Shown here piece after piece: positions 17,654 to 27,788 of a DNA stretch of 64,000 nt. Source of the stretch: Solibacillus isronensis (GTDB lineage Bacteria > Bacillota > Bacilli > Bacillales_A > Planococcaceae); NCBI RefSeq assembly GCF_023715405.1, contig NZ_JAMBOC010000001.1, positions 1,054,001 through 1,118,000 on the forward strand, in the 5' to 3' direction. Made by a program: the position numbers and the translations under genes. Position 1 is the stretch's first letter. Every line of letters starts with the position of its first letter. The notes under the pieces were generated by a model that searched no databases, was not told the DNA's origin, and was given only the letters and a program-made list of their open reading frames with translations.

Positions 17654-19036
17654 TTATAAAACAAATGCATCTTCTGCTTCAAATAATTCATTTACTTCAA
17701 TAACACGATCCGAGAAGCGCTCGACAACATTCAGATCGACGGTATTGAATAAATTTGTTAAAACTATGGAAGTACATTCAAATTGCTTCAGCTTTTTTGT
17801 GTGTGCAAATTCCTCTATAAAACGTGATGGTAAAAAGCTGGACCCGTCTGTTACGAACAGCAAATCCGCTTTTTTAAATTCGCTTTTCTTTAATAGCTTC
17901 AATGCTTCACGTAATGGCAGCTCATAATTTGTACCGCCACCGATGAAGCTGTCACTGAACTGAATGAGGTCCTGCGTCTTTGCCTGACCTTTTCGGAAAA
18001 ATTTAATTTCCCCCACATTTGTTGCAAAAGGAATAATCGCAAAATCTCTTTTCTGTTTTTTAGCGATGTTCAGCAAGGCAATACAAAACGCCTTACTTTG
18101 GGCTTTAATTGATGTCATGGAACTGCTTTCATCCATGCATACAATAATCGGTCCTTTTCCTTGACGATCTTTCCCCTTCTTATTAAAAACGAGTGTTTGC
18201 TGCTCGCTTAACCGCTTTAAAAAATCGAGCTTGCTATATCCTAACATATAGTTGCCCAATTCAGCCGGCAACAATCGGGATAGCTCATGACCAAAAGTCA
18301 CCGATTGATGCTGAATCGTCTCGTCTTGTTTAGACTTCTGCTTTCTTGTCGCAATTTTTTTAAAACGGCCGACTAATTCGGCAATTTTATGCAATTCCTT
18401 TCGCTCGCTAATCATTCTCGCCAGTTTAAACTGATCGCTTAAAGGAACTTGATCCATTTTTTTGCCGTCCATCGTCCCGACTTTCATGACTGCTGTTTTT
18501 GTATGATGAATATTCTTTTTGTTTTGCTGCAGCATCATGCCGATAGACGTTTTCGATAACTGCTTTAAATATTCCCTTTTTTCCGGTAAATCGTTTGTCA
18601 TATTCGGGCTTTGTCGCTGATTTTGAAAGGCTTCCAGTTGCTCGATCTGAAATGGGTTTTTCTGTTCCTCATAATATTGAAAGCTTTTAAGAAGCTGTTC
18701 TGCAATGCTGACGGAAGTAAGGACACTTAACAGCTCGTCACCTTTTGTCAGCTCATGCCATTGGATGTACTCTTCATTTTTCAGCAGCTCTTTCATAAAA
18801 TCATATTGCATTTTGTCCAGTTGCTTTGCATTTTTATTTAGTACAGGTGCTTTATAATAGAAAGCATGCCAGCAATCCCCGATGATATTCGTAAAGCCGG
18901 GAACAATTTTTTCCCCTGCAATGCTGCTGTCATTCAACAAAGTGGCCATTTTCAACAATTCGTTAAACCGTGTCTTTTGCTCAGTGCTCCCCTCAAAAAC
19001 AGTTCGGCTGTAGATTACATGTATGTTCTCACTCAA
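17654..19036 (-). CDS. VWA-domain protein, ViaA-like partner of the MoxR ATPase
   Basis: A 460-residue protein with an alpha-helical N-terminal half and a C-terminal von Willebrand factor A domain. The MIDAS metal site is complete: DESSSM at 302-307, the threonine in GGGTNYELP, and the aspartate in VTDGSS. Start: a TTG with AAGGTGG eight bases before; the upstream GTG has no SD. The gene follows the MoxR ATPase with 24 bases between, the ravA-viaA layout. In that system the ATPase and VWA protein form a chaperone-like pair acting on membrane or respiratory complexes. The bacillar pair's target is not known; transfer of function is inference. Confidence 0.88.
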   Translation of the reverse strand: MSENIHVIYSRTVFEGSTEQKTRFNELLKMATLLNDSSIAGEKIVPGFTNIIGDCWHAFYYKAPVLNKNAKQLDKMQYDFMKELLKNEEYIQWHELTKGDELLSVLTSVSIAEQLLKSFQYYEEQKNPFQIEQLEAFQNQRQSPNMTNDLPEKREYLKQLSKTSIGMMLQQNKKNIHHTKTAVMKVGTMDGKKMDQVPLSDQFKLARMISERKELHKIAELVGRFKKIATRKQKSKQDETIQHQSVTFGHELSRLLPAELGNYMLGYSKLDFLKRLSEQQTLVFNKKGKDRQGKGPIIVCMDESSSMTSIKAQSKAFCIALLNIAKKQKRDFAIIPFATNVGEIKFFRKGQAKTQDLIQFSDSFIGGGTNYELPLREALKLLKKSEFKKADLLFVTDGSSFLPSRFIEEFAHTKKLKQFECTSIVLTNLFNTVDLNVVERFSDRVIEVNELFEAEDAFVL

Positions 19037-19060
19037 AGAGCATCCCACCTTCTGTATTCT

Positions 19061-20179
19061 TTAAAACCCGATAACATCTGAAGTTATTCGAAGTAATTGT
19101 TTATGCATTTCCGTTTTGAGACTGTTTAATTCCGGACGACTCGGGATTTGACGGCTCATATTTTGTACTTCCATAAATAATGTTTTCCCTTGCAGGAGCA
19201 GTTGACTCAGCTCCGATTTGGCAAACGGGGATTTTTGAAGCATCGCATTTCTCGCAGTTAAAATAATCATCTCAAACTCTGTCGATGTCCTGTGAATAAA
19301 CGCTTCGACCGTATCAAAGGCCACTTCTTTAATGGTTTGTTCTGTTAATGATTTTTGTTCAACCGTTTCCCATAAAATATTCGTCAAAATCGGCAAGTCT
19401 TCCCGGATCACTTCTGTCCGCCCGTCTAAATACGCTTTTGCTTTTAAAACTGACAGTGACTGTTTAAAACGTCGATCGGACGGACGAATGCCTTCATCTT
19501 GAAGCGCCTGCCTAATTTTAGCAAGTACTTTAAAAATCGTATCTGAAATCGCAATCTGTTTCGTCTTTTGCTGATGTTCATAAAGCTCGTCCAATGTTAT
19601 TTTCGTTACTTCCTTTTCGCTATCGTCCTTTAACATTGCAATAAAGGCTTCTTCTTCGCGAATATAATTAACTTCATAGCGCAGCAAAAAACGGTCGAAT
19701 AATGCCTCCAGCCCTTCCCCTTCTTCGATATATTCATTGGATGAACCGACCATCGTCAAAAGTGGAGAAGCAATCGGAACCCCGTTGTTATAATAAATTC
19801 GTTCATTGATTAGTGTCAGCAGTGAATTCAAAATCGCGGAGTTTGCTTTAAAGATTTCATCAATAAACGCAAAATGGGCTTCCGGCAGCATATTAGTCAC
19901 ATTCCGTTTATAAATTCCCTGCTCCAAATCTTTTAAAGAAAGCACACCAAACAATTCTTCAGGTGTACTGAAAGGCGTCAATAAATGCTGGAAACAATGA
20001 CTCCCTTCAACAATTGAACCAAGCATGGACGATAACACACTTTTCCCCGTCCCCGCTGGACCGATAAATAAAAGGTGCTGCCGTGATAATAGGGCAATTA
20101 ATAAGGCTTCAATTTCTTCTTCCCGATCATAAAAACATTCATTCAGTTGCTGACGGATCGTTTGCAGCTGTTCACACAT
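19061..20179 (-). CDS. MoxR-family AAA+ ATPase (RavA-like)
   Basis: A 372-residue AAA+ ATPase. Walker A GPAGTGKS at 40-47, Walker B with D107-E108 (AHFAFIDEIFKAN), sensor 1 in GSSNEY, an arginine-finger region DRFLLRYE, and sensor 2 near GIRPSDRRFKQ. These place it in the MoxR group near RavA. AAAGGTGG precedes the ATG by seven bases. It is the first gene of a cluster with the VWA protein and DUF2785 protein, and divergent from the beta-helix gene 278 bases away. MoxR ATPases usually remodel or insert cofactors into client complexes with a VWA partner. Confidence 0.92.
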   Translation of the reverse strand: MCEQLQTIRQQLNECFYDREEEIEALLIALLSRQHLLFIGPAGTGKSVLSSMLGSIVEGSHCFQHLLTPFSTPEELFGVLSLKDLEQGIYKRNVTNMLPEAHFAFIDEIFKANSAILNSLLTLINERIYYNNGVPIASPLLTMVGSSNEYIEEGEGLEALFDRFLLRYEVNYIREEEAFIAMLKDDSEKEVTKITLDELYEHQQKTKQIAISDTIFKVLAKIRQALQDEGIRPSDRRFKQSLSVLKAKAYLDGRTEVIREDLPILTNILWETVEQKSLTEQTIKEVAFDTVEAFIHRTSTEFEMIILTARNAMLQKSPFAKSELSQLLLQGKTLFMEVQNMSRQIPSRPELNSLKTEMHKQLLRITSDVIGF

Positions 20180-20457
20180 TGATTGACCACCTTTCCCTTT
20201 TTACGTAAATCCGTTTACCCGCACATTTATGTAATCCTCTCCTAATAACGTTACACTTCCTGTACGTTTTTTAAACCTTTTGCCTGTCATATTTCTTCCT
20301 TTAAAGAACTAGGAATATTTCAGGTGACTTTGCACTATTTTAGTAAGAGCAAAGGTAATATTATTTTCATGTTTTTACACAATTTTAATTGCAAATGATT
20401 AATTTTGTTATTTTACGTGAACATATTACATATAGCATGTTTGGTAGGAGGAATCGT

Positions 20458-22392
20458 ATGGCGGCAGTAAGAGTGTCATCTTCAATTTTTTCACGCATTA
20501 AAACTATTCAAAAAGCAGTGCAACGAACAACGAGCCATGATGAAATTATCGTTGCATCCGGGACATATAAAGAAACTTTAACTTTTGAGGAAAACAGAAC
20601 GGTTGCAGCGCAAAAGGATGCAACTGTCTGCTTAAAAGGATCTATCGTGATCGCTGAATCTGCGACAGTCACATTTGAAAACATGACGATTCAACCTACA
20701 ACGCAAATTTATGTCGAAGGTAAAATTATATTAAAAAACTGTGTAATTCAAGGTGGACGTACGAATGTACTGTTAGCAATGAACGGCGGAACATTACATT
20801 GTGAAAAAACAACATTCAAGGATGCATCGGATGCGGCAGTGACATTGATTTACAATAGTGCAGCCCAGTTTGAACATTGTCACTTTGAAAACAATAAAAA
20901 AGTTCATATATTAGCGGAAAATTCAATGCTTCATTTAACGGATTGTACCCTTTCAAAAGCGAATCAGGCACTTTGGGTTAAATCTCATGGAAGGGCATAT
21001 TTAACTCGTGTGAAAGTCCAGCATCATTCCGGCACACAGCTCATTATCCAGGACCATGCCCTATTGGAAATGGATGCCTGCGAAGTTCTGCATGGCGAAG
21101 GTAATGGTATATATGCATCAGACCATTCAAACATTCATTTAACGAAAACAGCAATCCAACACCACCACCTTCCCCAAATCTGGTTGCAAAGAAGTTCCCT
21201 AAACGTGACAGATTGCCAAATACAATACGGCAATGAATCCGGTATTATTTTACGGGACTATTCTGAAGCAATGATCGAGAATACATTGATTGCTTTTCAT
21301 AAAATCGCAAATGTCCAGCTGTTGCTCGAGTCTTTCCTAAATATGACGAACTGTGAAGTATACAGCTGCCAAGGCGTCGGGATTCATATAAAGGAAAAAT
21401 CGGTCGCAAACTTCAATAGTACGGTGTTTGCCTATAATGTGCTGCCGCAGCTTTTCATTACTGATAACTCCATTTGTACAATAAAAGATGCGACAATTCA
21501 GGAAGGAAAACAGATTGGAGTTTATACAGAAAAAGGTGCTTCATGTTCGATTGTTTCCAGTACGATTACAGGTCATAAAAATGCGGCGCTAACGGTAATG
21601 GAAGCGGAATTATTCCTGTTAAATACGACGGTACACCATAATAAAGGCAATGGCATTTTAGCGGTCAATCATGCGAAAACTTCTGTGGACAATTGCCATT
21701 TCAATCATAATGACCTAGCACATATAGCCGGGAAAAATAACAGTACGGTAACGATTTACCAAAGCGAATTAATCGGCGGCAAAAGTATCTTTGTCATGGA
21801 TGCATGTGAACTTGAAGTAACCGAATCGGTTGTGAAAGATGGCACGGGAATTCAAATTGAAATGGTCGGCAATACGAATGCCACAATTCAGCATTCCCAA
21901 ATTAGCGGCGGCGAAACGAACGGGATTGTGGCGATGAAAGATGCATCGGTTCATATTATCGAAAGCCAAATTTCTTGTCATAAAATGCCGCAAATCATCA
22001 TCAATGACAGTTCTCTTGTGTTAAAAGACAGCGAGTTGATGGAAGGTGAACGGAACGGTTTAATAATTGAAAACCATGCAGAGGCGTTGATTCAGGATAC
22101 GTTCATTTCCAATCATATGTATTCCCAGTTATGGATTGACTCCGAATCTTCTGTTGAGCTGAACACAACACAGATTATTGAAGGCCATGAATCCGATATA
22201 TTTGTACAAAACAAATCGGTTCTCCATGCTTCGAAATGCATTATTCAAAATGCGAAGTTTGATTTCAACATCCAGGCGGTCAACTATTCGAAAATTTATC
22301 TGTCCGAAACAATGGTCGACAACTCGTTCGGTTCAAAGTTTTACAGTGAAAATAACAGCGAAATTTCATCGAATCTTGATGAAATCAGCTAA
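20458..22392 (+). CDS. Large intracellular right-handed parallel beta-helix protein
   Basis: A 644-residue protein built almost wholly of beta-helix rungs of about 22-23 residues. Two rung types alternate: one with E/N-x-x-G-I (GNGIYASDHS, ESGIILRDYS, TNGIVAMKDA, RNGLIIENHA) and one with H-x-x-P-Q-I/L or a variant (HHHLPQIWLQ, YNVLPQLFIT, HKMPQIIIND). The N-terminal cap (SRIKTIQKAVQ, ASGTYKE) is the NosD/pectate-lyase-like entry. There is no signal peptide and no membrane segment, so it should be cytoplasmic. Start: ATG six bases after AGGAGG; the ORF extends upstream only past that SD. I see no enzyme active site. It may be a scaffold; its nearest neighbours are the divergent MoxR/VWA genes. 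Confidence 0.9.
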   Translation: MAAVRVSSSIFSRIKTIQKAVQRTTSHDEIIVASGTYKETLTFEENRTVAAQKDATVCLKGSIVIAESATVTFENMTIQPTTQIYVEGKIILKNCVIQGGRTNVLLAMNGGTLHCEKTTFKDASDAAVTLIYNSAAQFEHCHFENNKKVHILAENSMLHLTDCTLSKANQALWVKSHGRAYLTRVKVQHHSGTQLIIQDHALLEMDACEVLHGEGNGIYASDHSNIHLTKTAIQHHHLPQIWLQRSSLNVTDCQIQYGNESGIILRDYSEAMIENTLIAFHKIANVQLLLESFLNMTNCEVYSCQGVGIHIKEKSVANFNSTVFAYNVLPQLFITDNSICTIKDATIQEGKQIGVYTEKGASCSIVSSTITGHKNAALTVMEAELFLLNTTVHHNKGNGILAVNHAKTSVDNCHFNHNDLAHIAGKNNSTVTIYQSELIGGKSIFVMDACELEVTESVVKDGTGIQIEMVGNTNATIQHSQISGGETNGIVAMKDASVHIIESQISCHKMPQIIINDSSLVLKDSELMEGERNGLIIENHAEALIQDTFISNHMYSQLWIDSESSVELNTTQIIEGHESDIFVQNKSVLHASKCIIQNAKFDFNIQAVNYSKIYLSETMVDNSFGSKFYSENNSEISSNLDEIS

Positions 22393-22400
22393 TGACATTA

Positions 22401-22436
22401 CTACCTGCGACTTTTTCTGTTGCAGGTAGGTTTTTT
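22401..22436 (+). terminator. Intrinsic terminator of the beta-helix gene
   Basis: Stem CTACCTGC/GCAGGTAG (22401-22408 with 22422-22429) followed by six T residues after a G. Confidence 0.88.
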
Positions 22437-22450
22437 AGTATTGGTGAAAC

Positions 22451-22491
22451 AAAAAATAAAAAACAATCTACCCACATCTGGATAGATTGTT
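22451..22491 (-). terminator. Intrinsic terminator of yfkAB
   Basis: Stem AACAATCTA/TAGATTGTT (22462-22470 with 22483-22491); on the minus strand a T-rich run follows. It is 14 bases after the yfkAB stop. Confidence 0.88.
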
Positions 22492-22504
22492 GTATTTAAA
22501 TTAT

Positions 22505-23608
22505 TTATTTCACAATCCCACTGACAAATTCAGTAGACGGATAATACATGTTTTTAACTATGACGTTTGCCCCTAAACATTTCACCGCAGGACAATGACA
22601 ATTGATCGATTTGGAAATATTTGAATCTAGCCATCTTTTATAGATTTGAGTTAATGATTCATTTTTAATATTACCGAATGCTTGACCGTCATCCGAGAAA
22701 TCGGTAACCGAAATATCCCCTGAGAATATATTCAGGTTCATTCTTGAACGACCGTCAACATCATTTCTCATTGTTGTATTCGATGCATTATTGATTCGGT
22801 TGATTAATGCGATATCGCGCTCATCACGGCTGCACGGATAGAACGGCAATGTTCCGAATAAAACCCAAATATCTTTATTTCTGTAATCCAGGATTTCATT
22901 GATAACTGTTCTGTATTCATCCAAACCGATCGTTTCTAAGCTTTCAGCAAAATCACTTGCATACATCGGGTGAATCTCATGTCGTTTACATAGCATTTCA
23001 TTGGCTACTTCATGGTGGATTTTCTCCATAAACGGCACTGTGTTGCGGTTTAACATTGTTTCTGCGGAAACGAACATGCCGCCTTTTGATAGTTCTCTTG
23101 CATTGTCAAAAATATTGCGATATAAGTTCCCTCTATATTCAACTGACGGCGTTTTTTCCATCATCGCGAATCCTGTTTCAACAAATTCCTTTTCATCACA
23201 CCAGTTGTGCGAAATATGCATGACATCTAAATAAGGTGCAACCAGCTCATAATGAGACATCGGTAATGTAAGGTTGGAGTTGATTTGTGTCTTTATCCCC
23301 CTGCTCTTCGCATATTTCAATAGCGGTAACAGGTTATCCTTAATTCCCTTTTTAGTTAATAGTGGTTCTCCACCTGTAAAACTCATTGTTCGTAACGTTT
23401 CAACCTCTTCCAGTTTACGAATAATTTCATCTGCCGGGATGGCCGGTAATTCTTTTGTCAATAACGTATATCCTACTGCACAATGAGAGCATCTCATATT
23501 ACATAAGTTTGTTGTCGTAAACTCTATATTAGATAAAGTTAGCTTACCATGTTGGTCGATATCAATATATGGTTCCCATTCATCATGAGGTTTAAAAATT
23601 GTATTCAT
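22505..23608 (-). CDS. yfkAB: Radical SAM/CxCxxxxC protein YfkAB
   Basis: A 367-residue radical SAM enzyme. The SAM-binding cluster motif is C36-NMR-C40-SH-C43, followed by SFTGGEPLLT. Near the end C337-H-C339-PAVK-C344 is the CxCxxxxC motif that defines the YfkAB family and may hold a second cluster. In some Bacillus genomes the gene is described as two ORFs (yfkA, yfkB); here it is one intact frame. AAAGGAAG precedes the ATG. The reaction is not established. Monocistronic. Confidence 0.93.
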   Translation of the reverse strand: MNTIFKPHDEWEPYIDIDQHGKLTLSNIEFTTTNLCNMRCSHCAVGYTLLTKELPAIPADEIIRKLEEVETLRTMSFTGGEPLLTKKGIKDNLLPLLKYAKSRGIKTQINSNLTLPMSHYELVAPYLDVMHISHNWCDEKEFVETGFAMMEKTPSVEYRGNLYRNIFDNARELSKGGMFVSAETMLNRNTVPFMEKIHHEVANEMLCKRHEIHPMYASDFAESLETIGLDEYRTVINEILDYRNKDIWVLFGTLPFYPCSRDERDIALINRINNASNTTMRNDVDGRSRMNLNIFSGDISVTDFSDDGQAFGNIKNESLTQIYKRWLDSNISKSINCHCPAVKCLGANVIVKNMYYPSTEFVSGIVK

Positions 23609-23703
23609 TTAAATACTTCCTTTCTGCGAGTACAATTTTCTCATAAAAACTTTGCATTGGAAAGGCTATTGTTTACAAGGAATTCGCAGCACTCCCTTAA
23701 AAA

Positions 23704-23745
23704 GCAAATGGCCGCACGAGTTAAAAATCCCGCGCAGCCAATTTT
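23704..23745 (-). terminator. Probable terminator of the dynamin-like GTPase gene
   Basis: TGGCTGCGCG and CGTGCGGCCA (minus strand) can pair imperfectly around an A/T-rich loop, followed by ATTTGCTTTTT. The stem has mismatches, so the call is moderate. Confidence 0.5.
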
Positions 23746-25563
23746 TTAAAATTCGATTTTTTCAGGTAATTCCGGAATATCCGAGATAATATCTTCTTCG
23801 GTTAACCGCAGCTCAAACAGTTGATATTTTTCTTTCAAATTCAGCGGTTCCAATATTTCATCCGGTTCTGTTGCAATTGGTGTTTCATACGTAAAATCAA
23901 CCGTAACAAGATGATTAATCGTCTGTTGAATTTGCATTTTTTCCTGCTCTTTAATCGGCAGTACTCTTTCCAATAAAAGAGGCTCTAGTGCATCTTTTAT
24001 AAAGCTTTGTGCTTCGGCAATGCAATTGAATTCGGCCAGTTTATTTACAGAGGCTGTCATGTTGGCCCGTTCACGAATGCGTTTCGATTCCAATTCGTTT
24101 AACTGATTGTGTATTGATAATAATTGGTTTTCCACCAGCTCGTTCAGACGACTTTGTACTGAATCCAGTTTTTCCAGTACAAATTGTTCGTATTTTTTAA
24201 TGAGCACCAGTTTTTGTTCACAATTTTTTTGGACTTTATTTAACGTTTGAATATGCTCGGACAAAAACGGTGTAAGTTCACTCTCTTCTAACGGGAATTT
24301 GAGCGACGTCCCCGTTTGTTTTTTGAACTGCTTTTCAAGTTGTCCATATTCCATTGAATATTCTACATGCAATTTTCGGTAATCACGTACATTTTTTTGA
24401 TAAAGTACCGCCATTTCCTCATACATATCGATGATTGGATCGCGTAAATAGGAATGGCCATTCAGTGTCTGTAAAAGCTGAAAAAGAGTTTGTACTTCTT
24501 TGAACACTTTACTAACCGATTCATATTGTTTGTCAAGAGAGTCGATGAGCGCTTTATCCTTTTGTAATTGAGCTGCATCACTATGAAAATCACTTTGATG
24601 CTGTATGACATATTCAAATGCCGAAATATACGGTTCTCTTGCAGGAATTGTATTAATTTCTATACGGAGACGTTCCAGCCATTGTATAAACCGCTCTGTT
24701 ATATGTCGCGTCTTTTTTTGCTTGTTATCAATTAACTGGAACATCAGTTGTGACAGCTGTGTAATGCGTGAATCAATAAGCAGCTGTGTGCTGTTCGTAT
24801 TACGTGCTTCCTGGGCCTGTAAAGCCGATACTGGTACATCCTCTCCTATAAAATAGCCGTAACGTTCTTTCTCCATATCAAGAAAGTTTTCCACTTCCCC
24901 ATCTACCTGGTCAATCCCGTTTACGACTAAATGAGCAGTAATTCCCATTTTGTTCAGCTTTTCGATAAAATTCAATTCTGCTTCCGTAGCAGGTGAACCC
25001 GCTTGCAATACCCAGAAAACTTCATTACAGCGCTGTAATAGAGCTGGTGAAAAGTATGCTGTATTATTTGCGCCTGCTTCCAGCGCAACCGAGTCAACAA
25101 TTGTCACTTTCTTTAACAGCTCGCAAGTTATATACACTTCCAAATAATCCAGGTGCTTACGAATTATTTGTGCACTTTCCGTATTTGAAATGGTGAATAG
25201 TGAAAGGTTGGCAATATCAAATGTCACTACCATTCCATTTAAAAATACAGCTTTTATATATTCCTCATTACCGTATTTTAAAAATGTATTGGTCCTCGTC
25301 GGTTCTGTGGGGCGGTCTTCCAGCAGATTTCTGCCGATTAAACTGTTGATTACTGTCGTTTTCCCAACCCGCTCTTTTCCTAGAAAGAGCACGATTGGCT
25401 GACTGTCAGCATCATCTATAATCTGTTTTAAACGGGATGTCGTATCTTTTACATAACTATTTTGAGACAGAATACTATGCAAAGGTTTTAACCGTTCAAT
25501 TAATTGTTCCAACGGATTATGTTCATCAAAGTTGTTTAGCTGTTCGCTGAATCGCTCAGTCAT
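23746..25563 (-). CDS. Dynamin-like GTPase
   Basis: A 605-residue large GTPase. The P-loop is GKERVGKT at 62-69, with PTEPTRTNT at the switch I position near 85-95, IVDSVALE in place of the usual D-x-x-G box, and NGID as the N-x-x-D guanine motif. Residues about 290-560 are long helices with coiled-coil character (EYGQLEKQFKKQTG; LESKRIRERANMT). Bacterial dynamin-like proteins act on membranes. The ATG is chosen for AAAGGAG eight bases before; 36 further upstream codons are open but carry no SD. Monocistronic. The G3 box is degenerate, so GTP hydrolysis may be altered. Confidence 0.85.
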   Translation of the reverse strand: MTERFSEQLNNFDEHNPLEQLIERLKPLHSILSQNSYVKDTTSRLKQIIDDADSQPIVLFLGKERVGKTTVINSLIGRNLLEDRPTEPTRTNTFLKYGNEEYIKAVFLNGMVVTFDIANLSLFTISNTESAQIIRKHLDYLEVYITCELLKKVTIVDSVALEAGANNTAYFSPALLQRCNEVFWVLQAGSPATEAELNFIEKLNKMGITAHLVVNGIDQVDGEVENFLDMEKERYGYFIGEDVPVSALQAQEARNTNSTQLLIDSRITQLSQLMFQLIDNKQKKTRHITERFIQWLERLRIEINTIPAREPYISAFEYVIQHQSDFHSDAAQLQKDKALIDSLDKQYESVSKVFKEVQTLFQLLQTLNGHSYLRDPIIDMYEEMAVLYQKNVRDYRKLHVEYSMEYGQLEKQFKKQTGTSLKFPLEESELTPFLSEHIQTLNKVQKNCEQKLVLIKKYEQFVLEKLDSVQSRLNELVENQLLSIHNQLNELESKRIRERANMTASVNKLAEFNCIAEAQSFIKDALEPLLLERVLPIKEQEKMQIQQTINHLVTVDFTYETPIATEPDEILEPLNLKEKYQLFELRLTEEDIISDIPELPEKIEF

Positions 25564-25803
25564 ACGGGTCACTCCTTTACAAACAATTGTTATTCTATTA
25601 TAAACGCAGTGATTTCCATGTGGAGAAGTAATTACGAAAATCGAAATAATTGGTTCCTCATACTTAATCAATACAACGCTGACTAGGTATTAACACACGG
25701 AAAATTTATAGAGGGAATTAAATTTCATCATAATGTTGCTATTGCCGGGCATGATTTGCGTGCTATTATAGTAGAAGAATATTTAAAAGGAGCTACACAA
25801 TAT

Positions 25804-27237
25804 ATGTACAATATCCGTGAGCAATGGTTTGGGAATGTACGCTCAGATGTGCTGGCAGGACTTGTTGTCGCACTGGCCCTCATCCCTGAAGCAATTGCTT
25901 TTTCTATTTTAGCCGGTGTAGATCCGATGGTCGGACTCTATGCCTCATTTGTAATCGCTGTAACAATCAGCTTTGTCGGTGGTCGTCCTGCGATGATTTC
26001 CGCTGCAACAGGAGCGATGGCCCTCGTTATCGTCTCGCTTGTAAAAGACCATGGGTTGCAGTATTTACTCGCTGCAACGATTTTAACTGGAATTATCCAA
26101 ATCATTTTCGGAATGCTGAAAATAGCACGCCTGATGAAGTTTATTCCAAATGCAGTCATGATCGGTTTTGTTAACTCATTAGCGATTTTAGTATTCATGG
26201 CTCAAACACCGCACTTTATTGGTGGCGACTTCGTTACTTGGGCATTCCTGCTTGCGACAATTGCACTTATTTACGCAATCCCTTTTGTCATTAAAGGGAT
26301 CCCTGCCCCTCTTATTGCTGTTGTAATTTTATCGGCAGTAGCCATTTATTCAGGCTTTAATTTAAATACAGTCGGAGATATGGGAACAATTACACAATCA
26401 CTGCCAACATTTTTAATTCCGGATATTCCGTTTAACTTAGAAACGTTGATGATTATTTTACCTTATTCGTTGGCTTTAGCTGTTGTCGGATTGGTCGAAT
26501 CATTATTGACAGCATCAATTTTGGACGATATGACGGCTTCTGAAAGTGATAAAAATAAAGAAGCGCGCGGACAAGGGATTGCCAATGTTATTAACGGTTT
26601 CTTCGGTGGTATGGCCGGCTGTGCGATGATCGGACAATCCGTGATTAACGTAAAATCCGGCGCACGTGGCCGACTCTCCACTTTTGTTGCTGGTGTATTT
26701 TTAATGTTTTTAATACTCGTTCTGGGCGATTATGTCGTTCAAATTCCAATGCCGGTACTTGCTGGTGTAATGGTTGTTGTATGTATTACCCAATTTGACT
26801 GGCAATCATTCAAATATGCTGTGACAGCACCGAAAAAAGATGTGTTTGTAATGCTTCTGACAATCGCGGTTGTCCTGTATACACATAACTTAGCGTTAGG
26901 TGTTGTAGCCGGTATTATTGTCAGTGCACTGTTTTTCGTCAACGAAATCTCACGTGTAAGTATTTCAAAGCAAGGGAAAACATACTTTGTCAAAGGGCAA
27001 CTATTCTTCGCTTCAACAGAAGGATTTATCGACTATTTCAAAACGGTTCAAAATGAGCAGTCATCAATTGTCATCGATTTTTCACTATGTAAAGTGTGGG
27101 ATGATTCGGCAATCGGTGCTTTAATGAAGGTGAAAGACCAGTTGAAAGCGAAAAATATAGAAGTAACCTACTTGAATATTGATGAGTCAAGTAAACAGCT
27201 ATTGAAGAAGTTAACCGGTACGACATTAATCGATTAG
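25804..27237 (+). CDS. SulP-family anion transporter with STAS domain
   Basis: A 477-residue transporter. It opens with the SulP signature ([24 protein letters not shown]), has about 12 membrane segments to residue 385, carries [18 protein letters not shown], and ends in a cytoplasmic STAS domain ([30 protein letters not shown]). Start: ATG ten bases after AAAAGGAG; the frame is open further upstream but without an SD. Substrates in the family include sulfate, bicarbonate and dicarboxylates; bicarbonate transport is plausible but not shown. The next gene (universal stress protein) is 10 bases downstream, so they form an operon. Confidence 0.92.
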   Translation: MYNIREQWFGNVRSDVLAGLVVALALIPEAIAFSILAGVDPMVGLYASFVIAVTISFVGGRPAMISAATGAMALVIVSLVKDHGLQYLLAATILTGIIQIIFGMLKIARLMKFIPNAVMIGFVNSLAILVFMAQTPHFIGGDFVTWAFLLATIALIYAIPFVIKGIPAPLIAVVILSAVAIYSGFNLNTVGDMGTITQSLPTFLIPDIPFNLETLMIILPYSLALAVVGLVESLLTASILDDMTASESDKNKEARGQGIANVINGFFGGMAGCAMIGQSVINVKSGARGRLSTFVAGVFLMFLILVLGDYVVQIPMPVLAGVMVVVCITQFDWQSFKYAVTAPKKDVFVMLLTIAVVLYTHNLALGVVAGIIVSALFFVNEISRVSISKQGKTYFVKGQLFFASTEGFIDYFKTVQNEQSSIVIDFSLCKVWDDSAIGALMKVKDQLKAKNIEVTYLNIDESSKQLLKKLTGTTLID

Positions 27238-27247
27238 GAGGTGGCTT

Positions 27248-27667
27248 ATGTATCAACATATTTTACTGGCCGCTGATGGTTCGCAAAACTCGATACGTGC
27301 AGCAAAAGAAGCTTTAAAAATAGCCCAAATAAATGCTGAAACATTGGTGACAATCATCTTTATCATTGATATGGAAAAAGCGAAAACGGATGTATTGCAT
27401 TCAAGCTCCATCGAAAGTCTTTACATGGAACGTCGTCGAAAGCTCGTGCCAATCGAGGAACTGTTCAACGGGAATCAAGTCCATTATAAGGTGGAAATCA
27501 TTCACGGCTCACCAGGACCTGAAATCATCAAATTTGCCAACACGCAAAATGTGGATTTAGTGGTGATCGGCAGCCGCGGCTTAAACAGCCTGCAGGAAAT
27601 GGTGCTAGGCAGCGTATCACATAAAGTGATGAAGCGCGTCCAATGCCCTGCAATGCTTGTGAAGTAA
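27248..27667 (+). CDS. Universal stress protein (UspA family)
   Basis: A 139-residue UspA protein. It starts MYQHILLAADGSQNS, and the ATP-binding signature G-x2-G-x9-G-S is present as GSRGLNSLQEMVLGS near 111-125, so it belongs to the nucleotide-binding subgroup. AGGAGG precedes the ATG, ten bases after the SulP stop. Usp proteins encoded with SulP or CLC-type transporters often modulate the transporter, which is a reasonable inference here. Confidence 0.95.
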   Translation: MYQHILLAADGSQNSIRAAKEALKIAQINAETLVTIIFIIDMEKAKTDVLHSSSIESLYMERRRKLVPIEELFNGNQVHYKVEIIHGSPGPEIIKFANTQNVDLVVIGSRGLNSLQEMVLGSVSHKVMKRVQCPAMLVK

Positions 27668-27682
27668 GGGAAAACTAAACAG

Positions 27683-27732
27683 AGAAAAGACAAAACATTT
27701 TTAGAGCGACTAATATGTTTTGTCTTTTTTTT
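27683..27732 (+). terminator. Intrinsic terminator of the sulP-usp operon
   Basis: Stem AAAGACAAAACAT/TGTTTTGTCTTT with a 17-base loop, followed by a long T run ending near 27732. Confidence 0.92.
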
Positions 27733-27788
27733 ATGTATATCTGATATAATTGGAGTCAACATGTCAAATTCAGGATGAGGTGGGAACT

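Noticed and set aside
25687..25803. N-terminal extension of the SulP protein (frame open from 25687)
   Set aside because: The codons look protein-like, but there is no SD for the TTG at 25756, while AAAAGGAG fits the ATG at 25804, which begins at the normal SulP N-terminus. A fossil of another gene is possible.
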